NCBI GenBank assembly: GCA_019115985.1
Contig: DXCN01000050.1
Span: 1-64,000 of the forward strand
DNA: 64,000 bases
Direction: 5' to 3'
From: Candidatus Rothia avicola
GTDB lineage: Bacteria > Actinomycetota > Actinomycetes > Actinomycetales > Micrococcaceae
Made by a program: the position numbers and the translations under genes. This document shows positions 43,251 to 55,254 of the stretch, one piece after another. A model generated the notes under the pieces. That model did not search any database. It had not been told where the DNA came from and saw only the letters and a list, made by a program, of their open reading frames with translations. Position 1 is the first letter of the stretch, and each line of letters starts with the position of its first letter.

Positions 43251-43610
43251 ATGGCTGTAAAGACTAAGTCAGCACAGCGCGCACGCCGTCACGCACGCGT
43301 CCGCAAGTACGTTTCAGGCACCGCAGCACGCCCCCGCCTGTCCGTCACTCGCTCAGCTCGTCACATGTTCGTTCAGGTTATCGACGATACCAAGGGCCTG
43401 ACCCTGGCATCAGCTTCCACCATGGAAGCAGACCTGCGCGCAGCAGAGCTGGACAAGACCGCTAAGGCAAAGCGCGTCGGCGAACTCGTCGCCGAGCGTG
43501 CCAAGGCAGCAGGCATCGAAGCAGTTGTCTTCGACCGCGGTGGTAACAAGTACCACGGCCGTGTCGCAGCAGTCGCAGAAGGCGCACGCGAAGGAGGTCT
43601 GGCACTCTAA
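43251..43610 (+). CDS. rplR: 50S ribosomal protein L18
   Basis: [36 protein letters not shown]. Confidence 0.97.
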   Translation: MAVKTKSAQRARRHARVRKYVSGTAARPRLSVTRSARHMFVQVIDDTKGLTLASASTMEADLRAAELDKTAKAKRVGELVAERAKAAGIEAVVFDRGGNKYHGRVAAVAEGAREGGLAL

Positions 43611-44293
43611 TGAGCGAGCAGACTGTAAACGAAAAGGAAACTCAGGTGACTGAAGCAACCGCAGAAGCTACCGCTGAAACCTCCGAGAAGCGCGAAGCCC
43701 GCCGTAACGAGCGCGGCGAACGCCGCGGTAACCGCGGTGAGCGCCGCAATAACCGCGGCCGCGAAGAAGAGAAGGACAAGTTCATCGAGCGCGTTGTCAC
43801 CATCAACCGCGTCTCCAAGGTCGTCAAGGGTGGTCGTCGCTTCAGCTTCACCGCACTCGTCGTTGTTGGTGACGGTAACGGTATGGTTGGCGTTGGCTAC
43901 GGCAAGGCGAAGGAAGTTCCCGCAGCTATCTCCAAGGGCGTTGAAGAAGCAAAGAAGAACTTCTTCCGCGTACCCCGCGTTGAAGGCCGCACCATTCCTC
44001 ACCGCGTTCAGGGTGAAGCAGCAGCAGGCGTAGTTATGCTCCGCCCCGCTACCGCTGGTACCGGTGTTATCGCTGGTGGTCCCGTTCGTGCCGTACTTGA
44101 GGCAGCAGGCATCCACGATGTTCTGTCCAAGTCACTCGGTTCATCGAACCAGATCAACATTGTCCACGCGACCATCGAAGCACTGCGTCAGCTCGAAGAG
44201 CCTGTAGCAGTTGCTGCACGCCGTGGTCTTCCCCAGGACGAGGTTATCCCCGGCTTCCTGCGTGTCGCTCAGTCTGAAAAGGCAGGTGCCTAA
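43610..44293 (+). CDS. rpsE: 30S ribosomal protein S5 with charged N-terminal extension
   Basis: [47 protein letters not shown]. Confidence 0.98.
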   Translation: MSEQTVNEKETQVTEATAEATAETSEKREARRNERGERRGNRGERRNNRGREEEKDKFIERVVTINRVSKVVKGGRRFSFTALVVVGDGNGMVGVGYGKAKEVPAAISKGVEEAKKNFFRVPRVEGRTIPHRVQGEAAAGVVMLRPATAGTGVIAGGPVRAVLEAAGIHDVLSKSLGSSNQINIVHATIEALRQLEEPVAVAARRGLPQDEVIPGFLRVAQSEKAGA

Positions 44294-44502
44294 TGACCGG
44301 TAAGCGTATTCAGCCCAGCGACGCAAAGCTGGAAATCACCCAGATCAAGTCCTACGTCGGTGAGAAGCAGAACATGCGCGACACCCTCCGTTCCCTGGGC
44401 CTCAAGCGCCCCGGCAACAAGGTTGTTCGCACTGCTGATCCCGTCACCTGCGGCATGATCAACACCGTAGCTCACCTGGTTCAGGTTGAGGAGGTCAAGT
44501 AA
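44293..44502 (+). CDS. rpmD: 50S ribosomal protein L30
   Basis: [32 protein letters not shown]. Confidence 0.96.
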   Translation: MTGKRIQPSDAKLEITQIKSYVGEKQNMRDTLRSLGLKRPGNKVVRTADPVTCGMINTVAHLVQVEEVK

Positions 44503-44504
44503 AG

Positions 44505-44957
44505 ATGGCAAACAACGACGCTATCAAGATTCACGATCTGCGCCCGGCTCCGGGTGCCCACAAGGCTAAGACCCGCGTAGGCCGCGGTGAAGGCTCAAAG
44601 GGTAAGACCGCAGGTCGCGGTACCAAGGGTACCAAGGCACGCTACCAGGTTCGCGCCGGCTTCGAAGGTGGTCAGCTTCCGCTGCACATGCGCCTTCCCA
44701 AGCTGCGCGGCTTCAAGAACCCCTTCCGCACCGAGTACCAGGTTGTTAACCTGGACCGTATCGCGGAACTGTTCCCCGAGGGCGGCGACATCACCGTTGA
44801 CGCTCTGGTAGCAGCTGGCGCAGTTCGCAAGAACGAACTGGTCAAGGTTCTGGGTACCGGCGAAATCTCAGCAGCCTACAACGTAACCGTTGACAAGGTT
44901 TCTGAGTCAGCTAAGGCCAAGATTGAGGCTGCTGGCGGTTCTGTAACCGTCAAGTAG
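44505..44957 (+). CDS. rplO: 50S ribosomal protein L15
   Basis: [33 protein letters not shown]. Confidence 0.98.
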   Translation: MANNDAIKIHDLRPAPGAHKAKTRVGRGEGSKGKTAGRGTKGTKARYQVRAGFEGGQLPLHMRLPKLRGFKNPFRTEYQVVNLDRIAELFPEGGDITVDALVAAGAVRKNELVKVLGTGEISAAYNVTVDKVSESAKAKIEAAGGSVTVK

Positions 44958-45000
44958 TCCCCTGACGCACCGGGGTAACCCGGACGCAGCAAACTATTGT

Positions 45001-45041
45001 GGGGTGCCCCGCTCACTTCGGTGGGCGGGGCACCTTTCTTG
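45001..45041 (+). terminator. Terminator after rplO
   Basis: ggggtgccccgctcacttcggtgggcggggcacc followed by tttctt. Confidence 0.8.
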
Positions 45042-45174
45042 ACGCTCAGAGGGCCTGCGCTACACACAAAAGACTTTTAAGCGATAGACTGGACAGGATT
45101 GTGTACCCGCCCCGTCCACCTGCCAGTGGCAGGTTGCCCGGGGCAACCTAATTTTTTGTCTCACAGGAGGACAT

Positions 45175-46485
45175 GTGCTGACCGCTTTCGGACGGGCTTT
45201 CAAGACGCCCGACCTGCGTAATAAGCTGCTGTTCACCCTGGGTATTATCGTGATCTACCGCGTGGGCGTCTTTATTCCTGCCCCCGGTGTCTCCTACGGA
45301 AATGTGCAGCAGTGCCTGTCGACCGTTACCGCAAGCGGTGGCGTTTACGACATGATTAACCTCTTTAGCGGTGGCGCGCTGCTCCAGCTATCGATTTTTG
45401 CCCTGGGCGTTATGCCTTACATTACCGCGAGCATTATTGTTCAGCTGCTTCGCGTTGTCATTCCCCGCTTCCAGCAGCTCCATGAGGAAGGTGCCCAGGG
45501 GCAGACCAAGCTGACCCAGTACACCCGCTACCTCACCATTTTGCTGGCCCTACTGAACGCCACCACCATTGTGTCGCTGGCTCGCTCGGGTATGCTCTTA
45601 CAGGGCTGCACCCTGCCGATTATCCCCGATGACGGCATCTGGAACATCCTGCTGATTATCACCGCTTTGACTGCCGGTACCGGTGTGGTCATGTGGCTGG
45701 GTGAACAGATCACCGAAAAGGGCGTGGGCAATGGTATGTCCCTGCTGATTTTCACCTCGATCGCAGCGTCCTTCCCCTCCGCTTTTGGCTCCATTCTGCA
45801 GACCCAGGGCTGGGGCATCTTCTCCGCAGTTCTCGCGGTCGGCCTGCTAGTTATCGTTGCGGTTGTCTTCGTTGAGCAGTCCCAGCGTCGTATCCCCGTC
45901 CAGTACGCCAAGCGAATGATTGGTCGCAGGACCATCGGCGGTACCACCACCTACATTCCTCTCAAGGTCAATATGGCCGGCGTTATCCCCATCATCTTCG
46001 CTTCCTCCATGCTGATGGTGCCCGGCCTCATCGCCCGGTTCAACACCCCCTCAGACGGCTCAGCCCCACCCGAGTGGGTCAACTGGATCAATACCTACCT
46101 GGTCATGGGCGATCACCCGCTCTACATGACCCTCTACTTCCTGCTGATTCTGGGTTTTGCCTACTTCTATGTCTCCATCACCTTCAACACCGAAGAAGTT
46201 GCGGGCAACATGAAGAAGTACGGCGGTTTCATCCCCGGTATCCGTGCAGGCCGCCCTACCCAGGAATACCTGAGCTACGTGCTCAACCGAATTACCCTGC
46301 CCGGCGCTATCTACCTAGCCCTACTAGCGCTCCTACCGCTGGTAGCCTTCGTCCTCTTCGGCGCCAACCAGAATTTCCCGCTCGGCGGTGCCTCACTGCT
46401 GATCGTTATCGGCGTTGGCCTTGACACCGTCAAGCAAATCGACGCCCAGCTCCAACAACGCAACTACGAAGGACTGCTCCGATGA
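45175..46485 (+). CDS. secY: Preprotein translocase subunit SecY (GTG start)
   Basis: FTLGIIVIYRVGVFIPAPGV, VGNGMSLLIFTSIAAS, aggagg RBS. Confidence 0.98.
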   Translation: MLTAFGRAFKTPDLRNKLLFTLGIIVIYRVGVFIPAPGVSYGNVQQCLSTVTASGGVYDMINLFSGGALLQLSIFALGVMPYITASIIVQLLRVVIPRFQQLHEEGAQGQTKLTQYTRYLTILLALLNATTIVSLARSGMLLQGCTLPIIPDDGIWNILLIITALTAGTGVVMWLGEQITEKGVGNGMSLLIFTSIAASFPSAFGSILQTQGWGIFSAVLAVGLLVIVAVVFVEQSQRRIPVQYAKRMIGRRTIGGTTTYIPLKVNMAGVIPIIFASSMLMVPGLIARFNTPSDGSAPPEWVNWINTYLVMGDHPLYMTLYFLLILGFAYFYVSITFNTEEVAGNMKKYGGFIPGIRAGRPTQEYLSYVLNRITLPGAIYLALLALLPLVAFVLFGANQNFPLGGASLLIVIGVGLDTVKQIDAQLQQRNYEGLLR

Positions 46486-47045
46486 ACCGTCTGCTCATCA
46501 TTGGCCCTCCCGGCGCCGGTAAAGGTACCCAGGCCGTTAAAATCGCTGAAAAGCTGAACATTCCCGCTATCTCTACCGGCGATATCTTCCGCAAGAACAT
46601 CAAGGAAGAAACTGAGCTGGGTAAGGAAGCCAAGAGCTACATCGACTCAGGCAACCTGGTTCCCGACTCCGTCACCAACCGCATGGTACGTGCCCGCCTG
46701 GCGGAGGACGACACCGCCAACGGCTTCCTGCTCGATGGCTACCCCCGCAACACCGCCCAGGTTGGTGAGCTCGACACTATCCTGGCAGACATGGGTCAGG
46801 AAATTGGTCAGGTACTCCTGCTGGTAGCTGACAACGACGAACTGGTCGAACGTCTGCTGGGGCGCGCCGCTAAGGAAGGCCGTTCAGACGACAACGAAGA
46901 GGTCATTCGCCACCGCCTCAAGGTCTACGAAGAAGAAACCGCACCTCTCGTAGCTATCTACACCGAGCGCGGCCTCGTGACCGAAATTGACGGTCTCGGC
47001 GAGATTGACCAAGTCACCGCCCGAATCATGGACGCACTCAAGTAA
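46482..47045 (+). CDS. adk: Adenylate kinase
   Basis: LLIIGPPGAGKGTQAVKIAEKL, LLDGYPRN. Confidence 0.98.
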   Translation: MNRLLIIGPPGAGKGTQAVKIAEKLNIPAISTGDIFRKNIKEETELGKEAKSYIDSGNLVPDSVTNRMVRARLAEDDTANGFLLDGYPRNTAQVGELDTILADMGQEIGQVLLLVADNDELVERLLGRAAKEGRSDDNEEVIRHRLKVYEEETAPLVAIYTERGLVTEIDGLGEIDQVTARIMDALK

Positions 47046-47055
47046 ACGTCTGCTC

Positions 47056-47095
47056 CACCTGTGCCCCCGGTCATTGCGGGGGCACAGGTTTTTAA
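47056..47095 (+). terminator. Terminator-like hairpin between adk and map
   Basis: cacctgtgcccccggtcattgcgggggcacaggttttt. Confidence 0.8.
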
Positions 47096-47157
47096 AGCAG
47101 ACTGGTGTAGTTTGACTCCACTACATCACGCACAAAACCTAGCCAGGAAAGAGCACT

Positions 47158-47991
47158 ATGCGCCGCATCGAATACAAAACAGACCGCCAGCTTGCTGAAA
47201 TGGCCAGAGCAGGTGTGATTACCTCCCGTGCCCTGGACGCAGCGGTAGCAGCTGCTGCCCCCGGCGTTACTACCGCCGAACTCGATACGGTCTTCCGCGG
47301 CGTCCTCGCTGAACACGGCGCAGGCTCCAACTTCCTGGGCTACTACGACTATCCAGCAACCATCTGCACATCGGTTAACGATGAGGTCGTTCACGGAATC
47401 CCCGGCCCCCGCGTCTTACACGACGGGGACATGATCTCCATTGACGGCGGTGCTACCGTCCAGGACGCCCGTGGCACCACCTGGCATGGGGACTCAGCCC
47501 GCACCGCCCTCATCGGCGAGGTGTCAGATGCCCGCCGTGAACTCTCAGAGATCACCCGCGCAGCCCTCTGGCAGGGCATCGCAGCGCTCTCCACCGCCAA
47601 AAAAATTGGCGAAGTCGGCTTCGCCATCGAAAACTTCGTTCGCCAAGAAACCGGCGACAAATACGGGATCATCGAAGACTTCGTAGGCCACGGTATTGGT
47701 ACCTCCATGCACATGGCCCCCGACGTGCTCAACTATGCCGCCCGCGACCTCGGCCCCCGCGTCAAAAAGGGCATGGCCTTGGCCATCGAACCCATGCTCG
47801 TAACCGGTGGAATCGAAACCGTCACCCTCGAGGACGACTGGACCATCAAAACCGTCGATGGGGGAGACGCCTGCCAGTGGGAACACTCCGTCTGCATCCA
47901 CTCCGAAGGTATCTGGGTCCTCACCGCAGAGGACGGCGGCGCCTCCGAACTCTCCAAACTCGGCGTCACCGTCAAACCCATCCCCGCCTAA
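47158..47991 (+). CDS. map: Type I methionine aminopeptidase
   Basis: [35 protein letters not shown]. Confidence 0.97.
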   Translation: MRRIEYKTDRQLAEMARAGVITSRALDAAVAAAAPGVTTAELDTVFRGVLAEHGAGSNFLGYYDYPATICTSVNDEVVHGIPGPRVLHDGDMISIDGGATVQDARGTTWHGDSARTALIGEVSDARRELSEITRAALWQGIAALSTAKKIGEVGFAIENFVRQETGDKYGIIEDFVGHGIGTSMHMAPDVLNYAARDLGPRVKKGMALAIEPMLVTGGIETVTLEDDWTIKTVDGGDACQWEHSVCIHSEGIWVLTAEDGGASELSKLGVTVKPIPA

Positions 47992-48044
47992 ACCGCGCAC
48001 CCCAACCCCAGCGTCCGCCCCGTATCGCACCGAAAGCAACAGCC

Positions 48045-49226
48045 ATGACCGAAACCACCAGCGTCACCCTGGAAATCTCCAGCGCCCGCCCCGAACCCGG
48101 CCAAATCATCCTCAAAGCCCCCCGCCGCGGCAAACCCCCACGCCACATCGCAGACTTCGACATGGCCGGCCGCCGCGCCTTCCTCGAAGAACTCGGCTAC
48201 AAGCCCTTCCGCGCAGCCCAGCTCTCCAAGCACTACTTCGAACGCCTCGTCAACGACTCGGCCCAGATGACCGACCTGCCCGCAGCAGAACGCGAAAGAA
48301 TGGTCGCCGACGCCATGCCCCAGCTGCTCACCACCGTCCGCACCCTCGAAGCCGACGGCGGCGACACCCTCAAAGTCGTCCACCGCCTCTTCGACGGAGC
48401 CCTCGTCGAATCCGTCATCATGCGCTACGACAACCGTGTCACCATGTGCATCTCCTCCCAGGCAGGCTGCGGCATGAACTGCCCCTTCTGCGCCACCGGC
48501 CAGCAGGGACTCACCCGCAACCTCTCCACCGCCGAAATCGTCGAACAGGTCATCGCAGGCGCCCGCTACCTCAAAGACATGAAAGGCCTCGAACAGGCCG
48601 AAGGCGGCTCCGAAGACACCCGCCCCCTGCGCGTCTCCAACATCGTCTTCATGGGCATGGGTGAAGCCCTCGCCAACTACAAAGCCACCATGGGAGCCGT
48701 ACACCGACTCATCGACCCCGCCCCCGAAGGACTCGGCATCTCTGCCCGCGGTATCACCATGTCCACCGTCGGCCTCGTCCCCGGCATCCGCAAATTCGAA
48801 CTAGAAAAACTCCCCATCACCCTAGCCCTCTCCCTCCACGCCCCCGACGACGAACTGCGCGACGAACTCATCCCCATCAACCAGCGCTGGAAAGTCGATG
48901 AAACCCTCGACGCCGCCTACGACTACTACCGCACCACCGGCCGCCGTATTTCCATCGAATACGCCCTCATCCGCGACATCAACGACCAGGGCTGGCGCGC
49001 CGACCTGCTCGGCAAAAAACTCGCCTCCCGCGGCCGCGGCTGGGTCCACGTGAACCCCATCCCGCTCAACCCCACTCCCGGCTCCAAATGGACAGCCTCC
49101 CGCAAGGGCGTCGAACAAAACTTCGTCGAACGCCTGCGCGCCCACGGCATCCCCACCACCGTACGCGATACGCGCGGAAGTGACATTGACGGTGCCTGCG
49201 GCCAGCTGGCAGCCAAGGAAGACTAA
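48045..49226 (+). CDS. rlmN: 23S rRNA (adenine2503-C2)-methyltransferase RlmN, radical SAM
   Basis: [60 protein letters not shown]. Confidence 0.95.
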   Translation: MTETTSVTLEISSARPEPGQIILKAPRRGKPPRHIADFDMAGRRAFLEELGYKPFRAAQLSKHYFERLVNDSAQMTDLPAAERERMVADAMPQLLTTVRTLEADGGDTLKVVHRLFDGALVESVIMRYDNRVTMCISSQAGCGMNCPFCATGQQGLTRNLSTAEIVEQVIAGARYLKDMKGLEQAEGGSEDTRPLRVSNIVFMGMGEALANYKATMGAVHRLIDPAPEGLGISARGITMSTVGLVPGIRKFELEKLPITLALSLHAPDDELRDELIPINQRWKVDETLDAAYDYYRTTGRRISIEYALIRDINDQGWRADLLGKKLASRGRGWVHVNPIPLNPTPGSKWTASRKGVEQNFVERLRAHGIPTTVRDTRGSDIDGACGQLAAKED

Positions 49227-49464
49227 GGCCTGGCCTTCTGCCCCTGCGCTTAAGCCCCGGACCTTAATGTGAAGCTCGCTATGTTTTGCGAAAACCATTA
49301 ACATTCCGGGGCTTTTGCCGTATATTAGTTTGTTGGTTGTCTGTGCCATGCGTTTAGTGCGCAAGCGGAGCGGTACCCAAACCCGGGAGAACGCACCGAA
49401 GACAGAAAAAACACTACCAAGAGCCCCCAAGACACCTTGGGAGCACGAAAGTAAAGCGGAGGAT

Positions 49465-49686
49465 ATGGCCAAGAAAGACGGCGTCATCGAGATTGAAGGT
49501 ACCGTGGTCGAAGCACTGCCCAACGCATCATTCCGCGTTGAGTTGGACAACGGACACAAAGTACTTGCACACATCTCAGGCAAGATGCGTCAGCACTACA
49601 TTCGAATCCTGCCTGAGGACCGAGTAGTAGTCGAGCTCAGCCCCTACGACCTCTCACGCGGTCGTATCGTCTACCGCTACAAGTAA
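49465..49686 (+). CDS. infA: Translation initiation factor IF-1
   Basis: [73 protein letters not shown]. Confidence 0.98.
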   Translation: MAKKDGVIEIEGTVVEALPNASFRVELDNGHKVLAHISGKMRQHYIRILPEDRVVVELSPYDLSRGRIVYRYK

Positions 49687-49829
49687 ACACGAGCACCAAA
49701 CGTCGCTAAGCAGCGGCGTTTACGCCGTGTAAAAGGGGTAAACAGTTCTCCCACCGGCTAGCCGGACACAGAACCTCTTACCCCGCCCGTCCAAAAGCAT
49801 TAGCTGAAACATCAACGCAAAGGAATGCG

Positions 49830-49943
49830 ATGAAGGTCAAGCCGAGCGTTAAGCCGATCTGCGACAAGTGCAAAGTGATCCGCCGTCACGGTGTGGTCAT
49901 GGTGATCTGCGAAAACCCGCGCCACAAGCAGCGTCAGGGCTAA
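49830..49943 (+). CDS. rpmJ: 50S ribosomal protein L36
   Basis: Read directly: [37 protein letters not shown]; too short for the ORF track. Confidence 0.97.
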   Translation: MKVKPSVKPICDKCKVIRRHGVVMVICENPRHKQRQG

Positions 49944-50103
49944 TCACTAGCCAACGCTGACAAGACCACCCCACCAGGTGGCACAACAGAAAATGGCACC
50001 GCTCCTGCCCACAAAAGCAGGATACCTCCGGGCACAGAGGCCGGGGACCGGGACAACCGGGCAGTGATGTCACAGACCTCTGCGAAAACAAGGAGAACGC
50101 CCC

Positions 50104-50472
50104 ATGGCACGTCTCGCTGGAGTCGATATTCCCCGCGAAAAGCGCGTGGAAATTGCTCTTACTTACATCTACGGCGTGGGCAAGACCCGTGCAAAAGAAG
50201 CGCTTGCTGCAACCGGTGTTGACCCCAACACCCGCGTCAAAGACCTTGACGATACCCAGCTCGTAGCACTTCGTGACTTCATCGAAGGCAACTACAAGGT
50301 TGAAGGTGACCTTCGCCGCGAGGTTGCTGCCGACATCCGCCGCAAGGTAGAAATCGGTAGCTACCAGGGCCTGCGTCACCGCCGTGGCCTTCCCGTACAC
50401 GGCCAGCGCACCAAGACCAACGCACGTACCCGCAAGGGCCCAAAGCGTACCGTCGCAGGTAAGAAGAAGTAA
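50104..50472 (+). CDS. rpsM: 30S ribosomal protein S13
   Basis: [56 protein letters not shown]. Confidence 0.98.
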   Translation: MARLAGVDIPREKRVEIALTYIYGVGKTRAKEALAATGVDPNTRVKDLDDTQLVALRDFIEGNYKVEGDLRREVAADIRRKVEIGSYQGLRHRRGLPVHGQRTKTNARTRKGPKRTVAGKKK

Positions 50473-50543
50473 ACAGTGTTGCCTCAGTCTTGCACATCGC
50501 GTAAGACCAACACTTCAACCAAAACTTTGTAGGAGAATCAAAA

Positions 50544-50948
50544 ATGCCTCCCAAGACTCGCGCAGCGGCCAAGCGTACCGGCCGCCGCAAGGTTTCCAAG
50601 AACATTGTTGCCGGTCAGGCACACATCAAGTCAACCTTCAACAACACCATCGTTTCAATCACTGATCCCTCTGGTGCTGTTATTTCCTGGTCATCCGCCG
50701 GCGAAATGGGCTTCAAGGGTTCACGTAAGTCAACCCCCTACGCAGCTCAGATGGCCGCTGAGACCGCTGCAAAGCGCGCTCAGGAACACGGTGTCCGCAA
50801 GGTAGACGTTTTCGTCAAGGGCCCCGGCCCCGGTCGCGAAACCGCTATCCGCTCACTCCAGGCTACCGGCCTCGAAGTTGGCTCCATCCAGGACGTCACC
50901 CCCGTTGCCCACAACGGCTGCCGTCCTCCGAAGCGCCGCCACGTCTAA
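50544..50948 (+). CDS. rpsK: 30S ribosomal protein S11
   Basis: [43 protein letters not shown]. Confidence 0.98.
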   Translation: MPPKTRAAAKRTGRRKVSKNIVAGQAHIKSTFNNTIVSITDPSGAVISWSSAGEMGFKGSRKSTPYAAQMAAETAAKRAQEHGVRKVDVFVKGPGPGRETAIRSLQATGLEVGSIQDVTPVAHNGCRPPKRRHV

Positions 50949-51098
50949 GCCCCACCGGCTAGACGCGTCCCGAACATCGGGCGACCCGCAACCCACCCAC
51001 CGGCTGCAGGTCAATGAACAGACTGCTTCGTCTGCTTCCTCACTCGTTTTTCCCAACCTGTGAGCTCATATAGCGGATGCTCACCGAAAGGAAACATA

Positions 51099-52094
51099 GT
51101 GCTCATTGCACAGCGCCCCATCCTGCGTGAAGAACACGTATCGGAAAACCGTTCACGCTTCACCATCGAGCCCCTCGAACCCGGCTTCGGCTACACCCTG
51201 GGTAACTCCCTCCGCCGCACCCTTCTCTCATCCATCCCCGGTGCCGCTGTAACCAGCATCCGCATCGACGGCGTGCTGCACGAATTCAGCACTGTAGAAG
51301 GTGTGACCGAGGACGTCACCGAGATCATCTTGAACATCAAGAAGCTCTCCATCTCATCAGAGAACGACGAACCCGTCATCGCCTACCTGCGCAAGCAGGG
51401 CGAAGGTGAACTCACCGCAGGCGACATCGAGGTGCCCGCAGGCGTCGAGATCCACAACCCGGACCTCCACATCGCAACCCTCAACAACCGCGCAAACTTC
51501 AACGCAGAACTGACCATCGAACGCGGCCGCGGCTACGTCTCGGCAGCACAGAACAAGTCAGGTGACGCAGAAATCGGCCGCATTCCGGTCGACTCCATCT
51601 ACTCACCCGTCCTCAAGGTCACCTTCCGCGTCAGCGCAACCCGTGTTGAGCAGCGCACCGACTTCGACTCCCTCACCCTGGACGTCGAAACCAAGGAAGC
51701 AATTGCTCCTCGCGACGCAGTCGCATCAGCAGGCAACACCCTCGTTGAGCTCTTCGGCCTCGCCCGCGAACTCAACACCGCTGCTGAAGGTATCGAAGTT
51801 GGCCCGTCACCCGCTGACGAGTCAATGGCCGCAGACCTGGCTCTGCCCATCGAAGAGCTGGACATGACCGTCCGCTCCTACAACTGCCTCAAGCGCGAAG
51901 GCATCCACACCGTGGGTGAACTCGTGACCCGCAGCGAAGCAGACCTCATGGACATCCGCAACTTCGGTGCCAAGTCCATCGACGAAGTCAAGGCAAAGCT
52001 CACCGAGCTCGGCCTGTCCCTCAAGGACTCACCCGCCGGAATGGACCTCTCAGCCCGCCTGCAGGACGACGACAGCTACGGCAGCGACTACTAA
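51099..52094 (+). CDS. rpoA: DNA-directed RNA polymerase subunit alpha (GTG start)
   Basis: [44 protein letters not shown]. Confidence 0.98.
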   Translation: MLIAQRPILREEHVSENRSRFTIEPLEPGFGYTLGNSLRRTLLSSIPGAAVTSIRIDGVLHEFSTVEGVTEDVTEIILNIKKLSISSENDEPVIAYLRKQGEGELTAGDIEVPAGVEIHNPDLHIATLNNRANFNAELTIERGRGYVSAAQNKSGDAEIGRIPVDSIYSPVLKVTFRVSATRVEQRTDFDSLTLDVETKEAIAPRDAVASAGNTLVELFGLARELNTAAEGIEVGPSPADESMAADLALPIEELDMTVRSYNCLKREGIHTVGELVTRSEADLMDIRNFGAKSIDEVKAKLTELGLSLKDSPAGMDLSARLQDDDSYGSDY

Positions 52095-52192
52095 GACACC
52101 GGCAGTCAACGCTTCCACGCGTTACACCAGTCAAACATCTTTGGTTCCCCTGCCGTGAGGCAGTAAGGAACGGCAAACCAGGAGAATAAATT

Positions 52193-52873
52193 ATGCCTAC
52201 TCCCACTAAGGGTCCCCGCCTCGGCGGATCACCGACCCACGAGCGCATCATGCTGAACAACCTGTCTCAGCAGCTCTTCGAGCACAAGCGCATCACCACC
52301 ACCGTTACCAAGGCAAAGCGTCTGCGCCCCGTCGCAGAGCGTCTGATCACCTTCGCAAAGAAGGGCGACCTCAACGCACGCCGCCGCGTCCTGCGTTCCA
52401 TCGGTAACAAGAGCGTAGTCCACGAGCTCTTCACCGTCATTGCCCCCGCAATGGCAGAGCGCCCCGGCGGCTACACCCGCATCACCAAGATCGGTAACCG
52501 CAAGGGCGACAACGCCCCCATGGCAGTTATCGAACTGGTCATGGAGCCCGTTGCAACCGCAGCAGCTGTTTCTGAAGCTACCAAGGTAGCAGAGGCCGCA
52601 GCACCCGCAGCAGAAGAGACCAAGGCAGCAGCACCCGCAGCAGCTGAGCCCTCAGACCTGCCCGCAGGCGCACACGCAGCAACCGAGAACGGCGAAGCTC
52701 CCGAGGGCTTCGAAATCAAGGGCAACGCTGACTCCATGAAGTACCACGTACCCGGCTCACGCTGGTACGCAAACACCCAGGCTGAAATCTGGTTCGACAC
52801 CAAGGAATCAGCTGAAGCAGCAGGTTACGCACCTGCCGGTGGTGCAGCAGCACAGACCATCTCCGAAGACTAA
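52193..52873 (+). CDS. rplQ: 50S ribosomal protein L17 with long C-terminal extension
   Basis: [47 protein letters not shown]; Ala-rich linker plus [30 protein letters not shown]. Confidence 0.97.
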   Translation: MPTPTKGPRLGGSPTHERIMLNNLSQQLFEHKRITTTVTKAKRLRPVAERLITFAKKGDLNARRRVLRSIGNKSVVHELFTVIAPAMAERPGGYTRITKIGNRKGDNAPMAVIELVMEPVATAAAVSEATKVAEAAAPAAEETKAAAPAAAEPSDLPAGAHAATENGEAPEGFEIKGNADSMKYHVPGSRWYANTQAEIWFDTKESAEAAGYAPAGGAAAQTISED

Positions 52874-52893
52874 TTCTTAGTCACCGGTAGATA

Positions 52894-52938
52894 AAAGGCG
52901 GCTCTTCCCCTCACACGGGGGAGGGCCGCCTTTGTTTG
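52894..52938 (+). terminator. Terminator after rplQ
   Basis: aaaaggcggctcttcccctcacacgggggagggccgccttt. Confidence 0.75.
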
Positions 52939-52986
52939 TAGCGGGTAAAGTGGAGTGAGCCTGTACCCCGCCTTCTAAGGAGAGCC

Positions 52987-53916
52987 GTGACCGAAACCCC
53001 CGAGCCGCTATACGAGCCCCGCGTACGCGTGCGTCTTGATTTTGCCTACGACGGTGGCCCCTTCGCAGGTTGGGCCAAGCAACCGGGGCTTATCACCGTC
53101 CAGGGAGTCCTCGAAGAAGCCCTGGCCCTTATCTTCCGCCGCCCCGTCTATACCACGGTAGCCGGACGGACCGACGCCGGCGTTCATGCCCTACACCAGG
53201 TGGTGCACTTTGATGTTGCCAAGGACGCCTGGGAGCGGCTACCCGGGCGCAGCCAGGAGGCACCGGCGTCCGCCCTCCGTCGCAAATTGCGCGGGGCACT
53301 GAGCAGAGCTCTGGCAGATGCTGAGTCAGCGCTGGGGATCCCGAGTCGTCTACAGGGCTATATGCAGCGGGCGATTACGGTCAGTAACTGCCAGGAAGTC
53401 CCGGTTGATTTCGATGCCCGCTTCTCGGCCCTGGAGCGCTCCTACCGCTACCTGCTTGAAGACGGGCAAGAAGAGAAGGGCAGCAGTCCGCTGAACCGGC
53501 AGATTGCCTGGCACATCAACCCCGTACTCGATATAGATTTGATGAACCGTGCTGCCCAGAACCTCTTGGGCCTCAACGACTTCCTCTCCTTCTGCAAGCC
53601 CCGCGAAGGCTCCACCACGATTCGCGAGTTGCGCGAACTTCGGTTTGAGCGGCGGGCGGACGGTCTCATTGAAGCAAGCATCAGAGCAGATGCCTTCTGC
53701 CACAATATGGTGCGCACCCTCATCGCCTCGCTGGTCATGGTGGGGGAGGGGAAGAAGGACGAAGCCTGGCTAATCTCCCGTATCGAAGCCCCTGTGCGAG
53801 ACTCCCAGGTGCGTCTAGCTGCCCCGCGCGGCCTGGCCCTAGCCTCCATCACCTACCCCGAGGCGTCCGGCTACGCAGCCCAAAGCGAGAAAGCCAAAAA
53901 CCTGCGAACCCTCTAA
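52987..53916 (+). CDS. truA: tRNA pseudouridine(38-40) synthase TruA (GTG start)
   Basis: DFAYDGGPFAGWAKQPGLITVQGVLEEAL, VAGRTDAGVHALHQVVHF. Confidence 0.95.
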   Translation: MTETPEPLYEPRVRVRLDFAYDGGPFAGWAKQPGLITVQGVLEEALALIFRRPVYTTVAGRTDAGVHALHQVVHFDVAKDAWERLPGRSQEAPASALRRKLRGALSRALADAESALGIPSRLQGYMQRAITVSNCQEVPVDFDARFSALERSYRYLLEDGQEEKGSSPLNRQIAWHINPVLDIDLMNRAAQNLLGLNDFLSFCKPREGSTTIRELRELRFERRADGLIEASIRADAFCHNMVRTLIASLVMVGEGKKDEAWLISRIEAPVRDSQVRLAAPRGLALASITYPEASGYAAQSEKAKNLRTL

Positions 53917-54206
53917 ATCACAAGCCTGTGATTTAAACGTGAGGTCGGTCAAAACCCCCTCTTTAAAGGGCTAAGCCCTGGATTAAGAGACTTAAACTCT
54001 GTATAGTTTCATATGTTGTGCGTATACCGCCCTCATTTCGTACCCTGTTCTTCGGTCTAGTTGCAGGACAATAACGGGGAACAAGAGGTCTGAGGAAATC
54101 GGTAACGCAGATGCGTTTGGCCCTCACCCAAACCCTGCGAAAACGCACCTATGTAAACCAGCGCGATACCCAACTAGCGCTACAAGAAACGAGAAAAGGC
54201 GAAATT

Positions 54207-54650
54207 TTGCGCACTTACACTCCGAAGTCAGGCGATAACAACCGCCAGTGGCACGTCATCGATGCCTCTGATGTTGTTCTCGGCCGTCTCGCAAGCCAGA
54301 CCGCAATCCTGCTGCGCGGCAAGCACAAGCCCACCTTCGCACCCCACGTTGACATGGGTGACTCCGTCATCATCATCAACGCTGAAAAGGTTGCACTGAC
54401 CGGTGCCAAGCTTGAGCAGAAGCGTGCCTACCGCCACTCCGGTTACCCCGGTGGTCTGAAGTCAGTCAACTACGCCGAGCTGCTGGAAACCAACCCCGTT
54501 CGCGCCGTAGAAAAGGCTGTTAAGGGCATGCTCCCCAAGAACAAGCTGGCTGCCCAGCAGCTCAAGAACCTCAAGGTCTACGCAGGTTCCGAGCACCCTC
54601 ACGCAGCTCAGCAGCCCAAGACCTACGAATTCACCCAGGTTGCCCAGTAA
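54207..54650 (+). CDS. rplM: 50S ribosomal protein L13 (probable TTG start)
   Basis: [29 protein letters not shown]; longer ORF from 54111 adds non-conserved N-terminus. Confidence 0.93.
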   Translation: MRTYTPKSGDNNRQWHVIDASDVVLGRLASQTAILLRGKHKPTFAPHVDMGDSVIIINAEKVALTGAKLEQKRAYRHSGYPGGLKSVNYAELLETNPVRAVEKAVKGMLPKNKLAAQQLKNLKVYAGSEHPHAAQQPKTYEFTQVAQ

Positions 54651-54685
54651 TTCGGGCCTACGAAAGAACTATTAAAGGAGACATC

Positions 54686-55174
54686 GTGGCTCAGAACGAA
54701 GAGTACACCACCGAAGAAGAGCTCACCAGCTACACTTCCGAGTCCTCGGCACCCGTTGCTGAGAAGGCTGCCCGCCCCGCACTGACCGTTGGTGGTCAGG
54801 CGGTTGGCCGTCGCAAGGAAGCCGTTGCCCGCGTCCGCCTGGTACCCGGTACCGGCAAGTGGACCGTTAACGGTCGCGAGCTCGACAGCTACTTCCCCAA
54901 CAAGCTGCACCAGCAGGAAGTAAACGACCCCTTCAAGCTACTTGAACTCGAAGGCGCCTACGACGTCTTCGCCCGCATCTCAGGTGGTGGCCCCTCCGGC
55001 CAGGCTGGCGCTCTGCGTCTTGGCGTTGCTCGTGCCCTGAACGAGATCGACGCTGAGAACAACCGCCCCGCCCTCAAGAAGGCAGGCTTCCTGACCCGCG
55101 ACGCTCGCGTTATCGAGCGTAAGAAGGCTGGTCTTAAGAAGGCACGCAAGGCTTCACAGTTCTCAAAGCGCTAA
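54686..55174 (+). CDS. rpsI: 30S ribosomal protein S9 (GTG start)
   Basis: [42 protein letters not shown]. Confidence 0.97.
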   Translation: MAQNEEYTTEEELTSYTSESSAPVAEKAARPALTVGGQAVGRRKEAVARVRLVPGTGKWTVNGRELDSYFPNKLHQQEVNDPFKLLELEGAYDVFARISGGGPSGQAGALRLGVARALNEIDAENNRPALKKAGFLTRDARVIERKKAGLKKARKASQFSKR

Positions 55175-55210
55175 GCTACGACTGCTGGGCCTGCAGCTCA
55201 GGTTTATTAT

Positions 55211-55254
55211 CAAATGCCCCATTTCTCTTTGCAGAAATGGGGCATTTGCCTTAC
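55211..55254 (+). terminator. Terminator after rpsI
   Basis: caaatgccccatttctctttgcagaaatggggcatttg then cctt. Confidence 0.8.

Noticed and set aside
47988-48704. 238-aa minus-strand ORF opposite rlmN (also 47807-48664 +, 48822-49583 -)
   Set aside because: Low-complexity frames generated by strong C-skew and codon bias of map/rlmN; no recognisable domain.
50949-51098. Missing rpsD between rpsK and rpoA
   Set aside because: rpsD lies elsewhere in several actinobacterial lineages; not unusual enough alone.
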